Assembly: GCA_030266525.1 (NCBI GenBank)
Contig: JAJDIC010000104.1
Location: 1-6,384, forward strand
DNA: 6,384 nt
Source: Desulfovibrio sp. OttesenSCG-928-G15
Lineage (GTDB): Bacteria; Desulfobacterota; Desulfovibrionia; Desulfovibrionales; Desulfovibrionaceae
Direction: 5' to 3'
Shown here: positions 1 through 6,038 of the stretch, piece by piece
Position numbering within the stretch: position 1 is the first letter of the stretch
Layout of the letters: each line of letters opens with the position of its first letter
Position numbers and translations under genes: made by a program
The notes under the pieces: generated by a model
What the model saw: only the letters and a program-made list of their open reading frames with translations
Database searches by the model: none
What the model was told of the DNA's origin: nothing

Positions 1-329
1 ATGGCTTTATGCAGGACTTGCAGTGATTTGTCGATTTTGTCCAGCCGGTCATTAAAGGCCGCGACATAGCCGTTGTAGGTAGCGTCATCAAGAATATGCC
101 GGATTAAAGCCATGTTGCGCAAGGCGCGGGATGCGCTGACCAGGTCAACGTTGGCTTCTTTCGCTGCGTCCAGCCCGACGAGGTTGGTGTTATAAAGGAT
201 TTCGATTTCATCGTTCAGACTTTTAAGCGAGTAAATACCCGAGGCCGCGACTACCGTTGTGAATGCCAGCAAAATGGCAATGAGGAGGCCAATTTTGGAT
301 CCGACTTTCATGTTCTCAAGAAAATGCAT
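1..329 (-). CDS. Methyl-accepting chemotaxis protein, N-terminal part (partial, runs off window)
   Basis: This is the beginning of a membrane chemoreceptor gene read leftward; about 109 codons are visible and the frame stays open to the window edge. The protein starts MHFLENMKVGSKIGLL. It then has one hydrophobic segment (about residues 13-32, IGLLIAILLAFTTVVAASGI), followed by a helical, charged stretch with LYNTNLVGLDAAKEANVDL and SASRALRNMALI. That is the pattern of the four-helix-bundle periplasmic sensor domain (4HB_MCP type). The second membrane segment, HAMP and signalling domains would lie outside the window. Known role of the family: sense a ligand and control CheA/CheW and so flagellar rotation. 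The start at 329 is chosen because GGAGGG (333-338 on the complement) lies just upstream; the Met at 311 is a weaker alternative. The ligand cannot be inferred. It is transcribed away from the rest of the window. Confidence 0.85.
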   Translation of the reverse strand, partial: MHFLENMKVGSKIGLLIAILLAFTTVVAASGIYSLKSLNDEIEILYNTNLVGLDAAKEANVDLVSASRALRNMALIRHILDDATYNGYVAAFNDRLDKIDKSLQVLHKA

Positions 330-404
330 ACACCCTCCAGTACAGCGAATTTTAAATGATTCTTCCTTATATGACGATTGAACTATATACTAATTTTTTT
401 TTGG

Positions 405-432
405 AGTATAGCCTAAATGGTTTATTTGTTGG
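405..432 (-). promoter_or_regulatory. Possible promoter for the chemoreceptor gene
   Basis: Read on the minus strand, a good -10 hexamer TATACT (complement of 405-410) is preceded by GGC and, with a 16-nt spacer, by a poor -35, CCAACA (complement of 427-432). This would give a leader of about 70 nt before the start codon at 329. No sigma28-type (flagellar) or sigma54-type promoter was seen. The -35 match is only 3 of 6, so this is tentative. Confidence 0.3.
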
Positions 433-987
433 ATTTATTTTAAAAAAGCCTCGTTACACGACTGGTATAGCCGCTTTTTATGTATGTAAATCTTGCGGTT
501 AACATGCATCGTGCCCACTTGCGTTTTTTGTTTTTCCTATACATGCGCCTTGTGTTTTTTTGCTGATGAAGACCTTTTTTGAGCCGCAGGTAGCAGCATA
601 GCGCAAGGCAGGGAAGCAATTTGCATGCATTTTCCCAGAAAAAGCTGATGTAAGTAGGAGTATATGGATAGCCCGCACTTCGCCGGAATAACCGGGTGTG
701 TGTGAAAAAAAACGTGGAGAGGGTGATGTGGACGGTTTTGGCGGGAAGCGGCGCTTCTCTGGCAGGCAGTACTTCTTGTTGCGTAGAAACAAGGCTTTGT
801 ACACGCCCGCTTGCAAAGCGGCGCTGGTGCTGTGACTGTTGCAGCGCCTTTTGAACGGGAAGTTGCGGAATATATGAAGTAGGAAACAGGTTTTTTGCTT
901 TGCACCACAGTCTCTGGAAGGCGCAAGGCCGGTAAGGCCCGTTGGGCTGCATCCCCAAAATGGTGGTGGCGAATTGATACTAAACCG
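433..987. other. Intergenic stretch with no convincing gene
   Basis: About 550 bp between the chemoreceptor upstream region and the tRNA terminator. Open frames exist on the minus strand (for example 440-958). Their translations are rich in Cys, Arg and aromatic residues without domain-like pattern, start without ribosome binding sites and overlap one another, so they look like chance frames. Small structures seen: a GAAGC/GCTTC hairpin at 745-757, several T-runs, and an octamer GTATAGCC at 465-472 that also occurs at 406-413. No integrase, IS end or RNA gene is recognised. Confidence 0.55.
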
Positions 988-1016
988 CCAAGGGGTCGGA
1001 ACTGCCGACCCCTTGG
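988..1016 (-). terminator. Strong hairpin beyond the tRNA-Arg genes, probable terminator
   Basis: A perfect 12-bp stem (988-999 with 1005-1016, arms CCAAGGGGTCGG and CCGACCCCTTGG) closes a 5-nt loop. It lies six bases beyond the CCA end of the tRNA at 1023. In the tRNA transcript, a run of six U comes before the hairpin and only a short UUU after it (CGGTTTAG on the minus strand). It is therefore not a textbook intrinsic terminator, but its position and stability fit transcription end or 3'-end processing of the tRNA transcript. Confidence 0.6.
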
Positions 1017-1022
1017 AAAAAA

Positions 1023-1099
1023 TGGCGCGCCAGGAAGGATTCGAACCTCCGACCTACAGGTTCGTAGCCTGTTGCTCTATCCAGCTGGGCTACTGGCGC
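1023..1099 (-). tRNA. tRNA-Arg (anticodon ACG), copy proximal to the terminator
   Basis: The 77-nt minus-strand sequence folds as a cloverleaf. The acceptor is GCGCCAG/CTGGCGC with discriminator G and an encoded CCA. The D arm is GCCC...GAGC, the anticodon stem ACAGG/CCTGT with loop CTACGAA, and the T arm GGAGG-TTCGAAT-CCTTC. The anticodon is ACG, read as inosine after deamination by TadA in known bacterial tRNA-Arg, decoding CGU, CGC and CGA. The D stem carries a C12/A23 mismatch. It is identical to the second copy and 11 bp separates them, so both probably come from one precursor. Confidence 0.95.
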
Positions 1100-1110
1100 G
1101 AAAGTTCAAG

Positions 1111-1187
1111 TGGCGCGCCAGGAAGGATTCGAACCTCCGACCTACAGGTTCGTAGCCTGTTGCTCTATCCAGCTGGGCTACTGGCGC
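1111..1187 (-). tRNA. tRNA-Arg (anticodon ACG), promoter-proximal copy
   Basis: An exact 77-nt duplicate of the neighbouring tRNA-Arg gene, with the same acceptor, ACG anticodon, T loop TTCGAAT, encoded CCA and D-stem C/A mismatch. It is the first gene of the two-gene tRNA unit; its 5' end lies about 18 bp downstream of the -10 box at 1205-1210. The 11-nt spacer 1100-1110 separates it from the second copy. Confidence 0.95.
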
Positions 1188-1204
1188 GCATCTTGAGAAG
1201 AAGG

Positions 1205-1233
1205 TGTATACTTCCAGCTTGGACCACCGTCAA
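1205..1233 (-). promoter_or_regulatory. Sigma70-type promoter of the tRNA-Arg pair
   Basis: On the minus strand TTGACG (complement of 1228-1233) and TATACA (complement of 1205-1210) are separated by exactly 17 nt. Transcription would start about 10 nt before the first tRNA. Both boxes match the housekeeping consensus at 5 of 6 positions. Confidence 0.8.
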
Positions 1234-1282
1234 GACTTTTCTGGATCAATTCGGTGCGCCGTTTACCGTGCGCCATTTCCCG

Positions 1283-1311
1283 TTGACAGGCAAAAAAAGT
1301 AAGGACAGTAT
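1283..1311 (+). promoter_or_regulatory. Likely promoter of the amino acid ABC transporter operon
   Basis: A perfect -35 hexamer TTGACA (1283-1288) is followed after 17 nt by CAGTAT (1306-1311), a weak -10 with 3 of 6 matches. The predicted start lies about 45 nt before the binding-protein gene. The weak -10 suggests dependence on an activator or modest strength; this part is inference. Confidence 0.5.
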
Positions 1312-1318
1312 GAGTGCT

Positions 1319-1340
1319 CCTGTTTTCAGGCCTGTTTTCA
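1319..1340 (+). repeat. Tandem CCTGTTTTCA repeat in the operon leader, possible operator
   Basis: The 10-mer CCTGTTTTCA occurs at 1319-1328 and again at 1331-1340, a 12-bp period. The junction forms the palindrome CAGGCCTG (1327-1334), and the first unit with its spacer is itself an inverted repeat (CCTG-TTTT-CAGG). It lies just after the predicted transcription start of the ABC operon, where a repressor site would be expected. No specific regulator is recognised. Confidence 0.35.
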
Positions 1341-1362
1341 ACCTCACTTCCAGGAGAATCTC

Positions 1363-2106
1363 ATGGTAAGAACCTGTTTGCTCACGTTCTGTCTGCTGCT
1401 CTGCAGCGCCGTTTTTTCTCATGCCGCCGCACCCCATATTGTAGTGGCGCATGATGGAACCTGGCCTCCCATGGAGTTTGTGGACGACAAGCTCAACGTT
1501 GTGGGCTATTCCGTGGATTATATTGACGCTGTAGCCAAAGAAGCAGGCTTCACCGTCAAGCACGAAAACGTTGCCTGGGACGGTATTTTTGCCGGCCTTG
1601 CCGGTAAGCAGTATGATGTGGTCGCCTCTTCGGTTACCATTACGGACGAACGGGCCAAGGTGATGGATTTTTCCACTCCGTACTATACTGTGCGCCAGGC
1701 TATTCTGACCATGAAGGACTCTACCGCCGCCACTCTGGATGACTTCAAGGGCAAGAACGTTGGTGCGCAAATAGGCACCACCGGGTTCTTTGCCGCTGAA
1801 AAAGTTGAAGGGATTAAAGCCCTTACCTATGATGAAGTAGGGCTGGCCGTGGCCGACCTGGCTGTTGGCCGTCTGGACGCGGTAATTTGCGACGACCCGG
1901 TAGCCACAAACTTTATTCTGGACAACAAAGAGTTCAAGGACAAGATGAAGGTCGCTTTTGTTGTACCCGCCGACACACCCGAATATTATGGCTTTGCCGT
2001 TGACAAGGGTAATGCCGAGGTGCTTGAGCTGCTGAACAAGGGCATTAAGGCCGTCAAGGAAAAGGGAATCGAAGACGAACTCATCAAGAAGTGGATGGGA
2101 CAGTAA
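1363..2106 (+). CDS. Periplasmic polar amino acid-binding protein of an ABC importer (GlnH/HisJ type)
   Basis: This protein captures an amino acid in the periplasm and delivers it to the permease encoded next. The 247 residues match the usual length of bacterial family 3 solute-binding proteins (SBP_bac_3). Residues 1-21 form a Sec signal peptide (MVRTCLLTFCLLLCSAVFSHA, cleaved near AHA/AAP); the Cys at 14 has no proper lipobox. Family landmarks: WPPMEF (34-39), GYSVDYIDAVAKEAGF (48-63), SSVTITDER (89-97, with R97 at the ligand-carboxylate position), IGTTG (137-141) and CDDP (176-179, with an Asp expected to bind the ligand amino group). Compared from memory with E. coli GlnH, the Lys of its KSGTG site is Gln136 here and the His of HDTP is Cys176, so glutamine is not assured as substrate. 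AGGAG at 1352-1356, six bases before the ATG, fixes the start. Confidence 0.9.
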   Translation: MVRTCLLTFCLLLCSAVFSHAAAPHIVVAHDGTWPPMEFVDDKLNVVGYSVDYIDAVAKEAGFTVKHENVAWDGIFAGLAGKQYDVVASSVTITDERAKVMDFSTPYYTVRQAILTMKDSTAATLDDFKGKNVGAQIGTTGFFAAEKVEGIKALTYDEVGLAVADLAVGRLDAVICDDPVATNFILDNKEFKDKMKVAFVVPADTPEYYGFAVDKGNAEVLELLNKGIKAVKEKGIEDELIKKWMGQ

Positions 2107-2116
2107 TATTGTATCT

Positions 2117-2154
2117 GGCCGCTCTTTTTTCCTTTTTCGGAAGAAAGAGCGGCC
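2117..2154 (+). promoter_or_regulatory. Intercistronic hairpin between binding-protein and permease genes
   Basis: The arms 2117-2132 and 2139-2154 form a 16-bp stem (one G-U pair) around a 6-nt loop. The hairpin begins 10 bp after the binding-protein stop and ends about 18 bp before the permease ribosome binding site. It is followed by GGTTTGCG rather than a T-run, so efficient intrinsic termination is not expected. Structures in this position in other ABC operons are known to protect the upstream mRNA and raise the level of the binding protein over the membrane parts; that role here is inference. Confidence 0.75.
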
Positions 2155-2187
2155 GGTTTGCGCGATTTGTCGAAGGAATTTCCAATA

Positions 2188-2982
2188 ATGACCATGCATG
2201 AAAATCCGCCTGTACGAATTGAAATTTCGGACGGCGCTCAAATTCCCGACCCTTCCGACACCAGGCTTGTAACAGCCTGGTCGTTGAGTCTTGCCGGAGC
2301 GGTGGGGGTGCTCATTTTTCTCTGCTTTACATACCCCGACCCGTATTGGCGGATTTTGCAGCTTATGCCGGAAGGGATAAAAGTGACCTTTCTGGTCACT
2401 CTGTACGCCATTGCCATTACCATTCCTCTGGGCTGTCTTGTGGGCCTCGGGCGGCTTTCCCGCTTTCGCCTGATTAATCTGGTTGCTTCCATATATGTGG
2501 AAGTGATCAGGGGCATTCCCCTGCTGGTGCAGCTCTTTTATCTGTATTTCGGGCTTAGCTGGTATCTTAAGGTGCCCGCCCAGGCTGCGGCTGTGATTAG
2601 TTTGAGCTTTTGCTACGGCGCATACATGGGGGAAGTTTTCCGGGCTGGCATCAGCTCCATCAACTCCGGTCAGACTGAAGCAGCCAGATCGCTTGGTTTC
2701 AGCCGTTTTCAGACAATGTGGTACATTATACTGCCCCAGGCCATGCGCACCATTTTGCCCCCGGTGGGCAATGAGTGTATTGCTCTTTTGAAAGATACCT
2801 CGCTTATTTCCATGGTCGCAGTGGCGGATATGTTCCGCATAGCGCGGATGTTTACCACCAAGACCTATCTGTATTTTGAAACCTATACGGTTATCGCGCT
2901 TCTTTACCTGATAATTACGCTCATACTCTCCAAGTGCGTCAGCATTATGGAAGCAAGGCTTTCGTTCTATGACCGACGTTAA
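2188..2982 (+). CDS. Amino acid ABC transporter permease (HisM/GlnP family)
   Basis: Inner-membrane channel subunit of the importer, 264 residues from the chosen ATG. AAGGAA (2173-2178) lies nine bases before it; an in-frame TTG at 2158 would lie beside the hairpin without a Shine-Dalgarno, and ATG 2194 is an alternative. After a hydrophilic N-terminus of about 27 residues come hydrophobic segments near 28-48, 66-88, 97-121, 131-147, 197-213 and 233-251. The EAA loop that docks on the ATPase is clear at about 164-185 ([26 protein letters not shown], with the conserved Gly170). [18 protein letters not shown] (104-121) is typical of the family. The opening segment and hydrophilic tail make it slightly longer than the usual 220-240 residues. 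The last 14 bp overlap the ATPase gene, so translation is probably coupled. Confidence 0.9.
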   Translation: MTMHENPPVRIEISDGAQIPDPSDTRLVTAWSLSLAGAVGVLIFLCFTYPDPYWRILQLMPEGIKVTFLVTLYAIAITIPLGCLVGLGRLSRFRLINLVASIYVEVIRGIPLLVQLFYLYFGLSWYLKVPAQAAAVISLSFCYGAYMGEVFRAGISSINSGQTEAARSLGFSRFQTMWYIILPQAMRTILPPVGNECIALLKDTSLISMVAVADMFRIARMFTTKTYLYFETYTVIALLYLIITLILSKCVSIMEARLSFYDRR

Positions 2983-3712
2983 TCCCATTATTAATATTCA
3001 GAACGTCAACAAGCTGTTCGGGCAGGTTCCGGCGTTGAATCATGTTTCCCTGGACGTGTTTCCCGGGGAAAAGGTTGTCATTATCGGCCCTTCCGGTTCG
3101 GGTAAGAGTACGCTTCTTCGTACCATCAACCGGTTGGAGACTGTGGATTCCGGCCATATTCTCGTGGATGGCAAAGATGTTTCCCAAACGCGCGGCAAGG
3201 CAATTAACCAGCTTCGCCAGGAACTGGGCATGGTGTTTCAGGGCTTTAACCTGTTCCCGCATATGACCGTGTTGGACAATTTGCTCCTTGCGCCGATAAA
3301 GCTGCGCAAGATGTCCAAAAAGGACGCAACAGCCCAGGCCATGCGTCTTTTGTCCAAAGTGGATATCAAGGACAAGGCGCATATGTATCCGGCCATGCTC
3401 TCCGGCGGTCAGCAGCAGCGCGTTGCGATTGCGCGCGCGCTCGCCATGAACCCGAAAATCATGTTGTTTGACGAGCCTACCTCCGCCCTTGATCCGGAAA
3501 CAACCGGAGAAGTGCTTGACGTCATGGTTACGCTGGCCAAAGAGGGCATGACCATGGTTGTGGTGACCCATGAAATGGGCTTTGCCAGGGAAGTTGCCGA
3601 CAGGGTCATTTTTATGGATCAGGGCGAAATTCTGGAAGAGGGCACCCCAAGGCACTTTTTCGCCAACCCTCGGCATCCCAGGCTGCAAAAGTTCTTGCAG
3701 CAGATTTTATAG
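2969..3712 (+). CDS. glnQ: Amino acid ABC transporter ATP-binding protein (GlnQ-like)
   Basis: Cytoplasmic ATPase that powers the importer, presumably as a dimer on the permease. All nucleotide-binding motifs are intact: Walker A GPSGSGKS (40-47), Q-loop Gln91 in [14 protein letters not shown], signature LSGGQQQR (144-151), Walker B IMLFDE (164-169), D-loop SALD (172-175) and switch His201 in VVVTHEMGF. The 247 residues are close to E. coli GlnQ (240), and the end [10 protein letters not shown] resembles the GlnQ tail. The start codon lies inside the permease gene, with a 14-bp overlap in a different frame; only a weak CAAGG precedes it, which fits translational coupling. The glnQ symbol reflects family likeness; glutamine specificity is not shown. 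Confidence 0.92.
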   Translation: MTDVNPIINIQNVNKLFGQVPALNHVSLDVFPGEKVVIIGPSGSGKSTLLRTINRLETVDSGHILVDGKDVSQTRGKAINQLRQELGMVFQGFNLFPHMTVLDNLLLAPIKLRKMSKKDATAQAMRLLSKVDIKDKAHMYPAMLSGGQQQRVAIARALAMNPKIMLFDEPTSALDPETTGEVLDVMVTLAKEGMTMVVVTHEMGFAREVADRVIFMDQGEILEEGTPRHFFANPRHPRLQKFLQQIL

Positions 3713-3737
3713 AGGCAGACAGTTCCCGGGCATAGTG

Positions 3738-3777
3738 CTTGCCACGTACCGTGGCTTCCAGCAGCAAGTTTTTTTTT
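3738..3777 (+). terminator. Probable intrinsic terminator after the ABC transporter operon
   Basis: CTTGC (3738-3742) can pair with GCAAG (3764-3768), directly followed by nine T (3769-3777). Inside, CACG/CGTG closes a TAC loop (alternatively GCCACG/CGTGGC at 3741-3755), leaving a bulge of about 8 nt. The T-run ends just before the ribosome binding site of the radical SAM gene, so readthrough would be the only way to express that gene from the ABC promoter. Confidence 0.55.
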
Positions 3778-3793
3778 CAGGGAAGGCGACATC

Positions 3794-4759
3794 ATGCAAT
3801 ACTGCCACCGTATGGTTTCGGAGCTGAATATCGAACCCGACCATGTGCGCCCTTGCTGTGTAGGCGGGGCAAACGTGCCCGCCTTGCCCATGGATGATAA
3901 CCGGCTGGATATGGCCCAGTATCGCAAGTTTGCGTATGCCTCTCTTGTCATGCTGCAAACAAACCTGGAAATTTGCCGGCCGTGCCCCTTCATCGTTGAA
4001 AAAGACGAGGAACTGCACCCCTCCATTGTTGAGAATCTTCAGTTCAAGGCCATTGCCATCAACCACCACCGTAATATCTGTAACTGCCGCTGTGTGTATT
4101 GTCCCTTTTGGGATGTTCCGAAAGAACAGAAAACGCCCCCAAGGCCCATTCTGCCCCTGATTCAGGGGCTTGTGCGCGACCATGTGGTAGAAGCCAACTG
4201 CCTGATCGCCTGGGGCGGTGGAGAGTCGACTCTTCTGCGAGAGTTTGAAGATGCCGGGCGCTGGATATTGGACAAGGGCTTCCGCCAGTATGTACACAGC
4301 AACGTCATGCGGTTTTCACCCATAGTAGCCACCATTCTCGGGCAGGGCAGGGGCAAGCTCAACCTGAGCCTTGATTCCTGGGATCAAGAATCGTACAGGC
4401 AGATAAAGGGCGTGGATGGATGGGACAAGGTTGTCGCCACTCTGGGTAAATATCTTCGCGCGGCCAAAAATCCGGAAGACGTTGAGGTCAAGTATATCAT
4501 TTTCAAACAAAACTGGGCCTTGGAGTCGCTGGAGCTTTTCCTGACCGGGTGCGTCAATATGGGAGTCAAGAAAGTGCAGTACTCCTTTAACGGCTTTGAC
4601 ATTTCCACCGGGCGATGCGAACTGGAAATGCTGCAGGGAGCAGCGTATTTTCGGCACAGGGCGCGTGAGTTGCAACTCGTTTGCACGCCTTTTTATGTTG
4701 ATGCGCCCATCCTGCGCGGCATTGATGCCGTGGAAGCCGAGATGTTCGGCAACAGCTAG
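3794..4759 (+). CDS. Radical SAM enzyme with an N-terminal SPASM-like cysteine module
   Basis: A 321-residue predicted iron-sulfur enzyme that should cleave S-adenosylmethionine to start a radical reaction; the substrate is unknown. The core motif CX3CX2C is C96-C100-C103 in NICNCRCVYCPFW, with an extra Cys98. GGGES (141-145) takes the place of the usual GGEP motif, and LNLSLDSWD (189-197) fits a later barrel strand. Residues 1-65 carry the spacing of a SPASM-type auxiliary cluster module: C4, then LNIEPDHVRPCC (C21/C22), then ICRPCPF (C61, C64). In well-known SPASM enzymes this module follows the radical SAM core; here it precedes it. GGAAGG (3781-3786) lies seven bases before the ATG. The C-terminus ends MFGNS, its stop codon overlapping the 125-bp structured element. 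Neighbours suggest a tailoring or glycan role, but this is inference. Confidence 0.82.
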   Translation: MQYCHRMVSELNIEPDHVRPCCVGGANVPALPMDDNRLDMAQYRKFAYASLVMLQTNLEICRPCPFIVEKDEELHPSIVENLQFKAIAINHHRNICNCRCVYCPFWDVPKEQKTPPRPILPLIQGLVRDHVVEANCLIAWGGGESTLLREFEDAGRWILDKGFRQYVHSNVMRFSPIVATILGQGRGKLNLSLDSWDQESYRQIKGVDGWDKVVATLGKYLRAAKNPEDVEVKYIIFKQNWALESLELFLTGCVNMGVKKVQYSFNGFDISTGRCELEMLQGAAYFRHRARELQLVCTPFYVDAPILRGIDAVEAEMFGNS

Positions 4760-4882
4760 AGCAGATTGCCTTTGAGATTTGCCGCTTAAGGGCGGGCAAA
4801 GCCGCCTACGGCAACCTCAAGGCAAGGATTTGCGGACAAATCCTTGCAGAGCATTTATACCATTTTCAATGGTAAATGCTCT
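4758..4882. repeat. 125-bp triple stem-loop element with inverted ends
   Basis: Three structures follow one another. First, a nested hairpin at 4766-4825: TTGCCTTTGAG/CTCAAGGCAA with one bulge, then TTGCCG (4779-4784)/CGGCAA (4809-4814), then GGCGG (4791-4795)/CCGCC (4802-4806). Second, a perfect 11-bp stem, 4822-4832 with 4837-4847, loop CGGA. Third, 4848-4864 with 4868-4882, 15 pairs with a 2-nt TA bulge and loop TTC. The whole begins AGAGCA (4758-4763) and ends TGCTCT (4877-4882), and AGAGCA recurs at 4848. No target duplication is seen. It could be a REP/MITE-like dispersed repeat or a structured 3' UTR; there is no T-run for intrinsic termination. Confidence 0.6.
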
Positions 4883-4928
4883 TGATGTATCGGTCTTTGC
4901 GCAGCGGCTCCCGGCGCAGCCTGAGACA

Positions 4929-4959
4929 TGACACCCTGTTTGCTGTGTCAGAAGACACA
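4929..4959 (+). promoter_or_regulatory. Two mutually exclusive hairpins in the glycosyltransferase leader
   Basis: TGACAC (4929-4934) can pair with GTGTCA (4945-4950), while TGTGTC (4944-4949) can pair with GACACA (4954-4959) across loop AGAA. Both use the same GTGTC, so only one can form. They lie 24 to 54 nt before the glycosyltransferase start. A switch is possible, but both stems are only 6 bp. Confidence 0.25.
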
Positions 4960-4982
4960 CGGTGAAAGTGAACCTGTGAATT

Positions 4983-6038
4983 ATGCGTAAGCTTCTCTGG
5001 ATTGGCGAACCCTACTTTCATGACGTTTTGAGCAGGTGCGGCTGGCAGATTACCTGGCGCCATCCGAAGCCGGGAGAGGTTTTCACCTGGCAGGACTGCC
5101 TGGACATGGTAGATGGAGAGCCGGATCTTGTTGCTGTGACCGATAACAGCCGTCGCCCTTTTGTTCTTGGAATTGAAGAATTACCTTGCCCCACCGTGTA
5201 TTACGCTGTGGATACGCATATCCACAGCTGGCTTCCCCTTTATGCGCAAGCCTTTGACGCCTGCCTTGTAAGCCTGAAAGACCATATCCCTCTTTTCCAC
5301 ATGAGGCTGCCCAAGAACCGGGTTTTGTGGTCGCCCCCCTATGCCGCCTCTCGCGTGACAACAGTCGCCAAGGCAGAGCGCGACCTTGATGTTGTGTTCA
5401 TCGGCTCCTTCAGTGCGGAAAATACCCCTATCCGAGTGTCTTTTTTCCAGGAACTGCGCGAATTTTTTCCGAGCTTGATCGCAAAGTTCGGCGATTATTA
5501 CGATTTTTTCCCCAGGGCCAAGGTTGTTGTAAATATTTGCGAGTGTGGTGATTTGAATTTCCGGGTTTTTGAAACGCTGGGTCTTGGGGCTGCGCTCGTC
5601 ACGCCGGAGATTGCCAACGGCCAAAGCGACCTTTTTACCGATGGCCTGCATTTGCGAACCTATCCTCTCGAATTTTCCGGCACCCCGGAAGAAATAGCCC
5701 ACCGGGCTGTTCCCGGCGCAGTGGAGTGCATAAGACAACTGCTCGATGACGTACAGAATCGGCAGGCCATTGCCGAAGCAGGCCAGGGCGAAGTTTTCGG
5801 GCGACATCTGGATATACGCAGGGCCGAAGCCTTCACCGCCCTTGCCGGGGCCATCGGCCCCGCCGAGGTAGCTGCACGGAGAAACACCGCAGAAAACATC
5901 CGAAACCGCTACCTCAAGCTGGTCTATCTGCACTGGGCTGAACATATTGAAGACGCCAGGGAGCGAACGCAGTATATTCAGGCCGCCAAGGGCTGGGGCG
6001 TTCAAAAAAAACATACGGGCGTGGGAAGCAACGCATAA
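4983..6038 (+). CDS. CgeB-like GT-B glycosyltransferase (Glyco_trans_1_2 type)
   Basis: Probable cytoplasmic glycosyltransferase of 351 residues; donor and acceptor are unknown. The N-terminal half (MRKLLWIGEPYFHDVL, later YYAVDTHIHSWLP at 73-85) fits the acceptor-side Rossmann fold of CgeB/DUF3880-like proteins. The second fold opens at DLDVVFIGSFS (134-144). It carries the family hallmark around 179-218, including VVVNICECGDLNFRVFETLGLG and then ALVTPEIANGQSDLF, the usual donor-sugar site segment. The C-terminal 60 residues are charged and helical (RNRYLKLVYLHWAEHIEDARERTQY). An in-frame TGA at 4977-4979 leaves ATG 4983 as the first possible start, although no good Shine-Dalgarno precedes it (GGTGA at 4961 is too far). 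CgeB-like enzymes often sit in surface-glycan or flagellin-modification loci; a link to the upstream radical SAM gene is plausible but unproven. Confidence 0.82.
   Translation: MRKLLWIGEPYFHDVLSRCGWQITWRHPKPGEVFTWQDCLDMVDGEPDLVAVTDNSRRPFVLGIEELPCPTVYYAVDTHIHSWLPLYAQAFDACLVSLKDHIPLFHMRLPKNRVLWSPPYAASRVTTVAKAERDLDVVFIGSFSAENTPIRVSFFQELREFFPSLIAKFGDYYDFFPRAKVVVNICECGDLNFRVFETLGLGAALVTPEIANGQSDLFTDGLHLRTYPLEFSGTPEEIAHRAVPGAVECIRQLLDDVQNRQAIAEAGQGEVFGRHLDIRRAEAFTALAGAIGPAEVAARRNTAENIRNRYLKLVYLHWAEHIEDARERTQYIQAAKGWGVQKKHTGVGSNA

Noticed and set aside
656..705. Tiny plus-strand frame of 13 codons starting ATG 664 after AGGAG
   Set aside because: The spacing of 3 nt is too short for a good ribosome binding site, and nothing supports a peptide gene.
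440..958. 172-residue minus-strand frame in the gap before the tRNA genes
   Set aside because: The composition is not protein-like, there is no ribosome binding site, and it competes with other overlapping frames of equal quality.
988..1187. Tandem repeats as a CRISPR array or attachment site
   Set aside because: The repeated unit is a complete tRNA gene in two copies; no integrase or spacer pattern is present.
895..1369. Plus-strand frames translating to repeated GRIRTSDLQVRSLLLYPAG-like peptides
   Set aside because: They are the antisense translation of the two tRNA-Arg genes, a well-known false protein pattern.
1363..1425. Lipoprotein signal (LLLC) in the binding protein
   Set aside because: The residue before Cys14 is Leu, not Gly, Ala or Ser, and a better signal peptidase I site (SHA/AA) follows.
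1246..2988. 580-residue minus-strand frame opposite the transporter operon
   Set aside because: It spans two clearly real plus-strand genes, has no ribosome binding site or domain pattern, and is rich in His, Gly and Asn as expected for antisense of biased codons.
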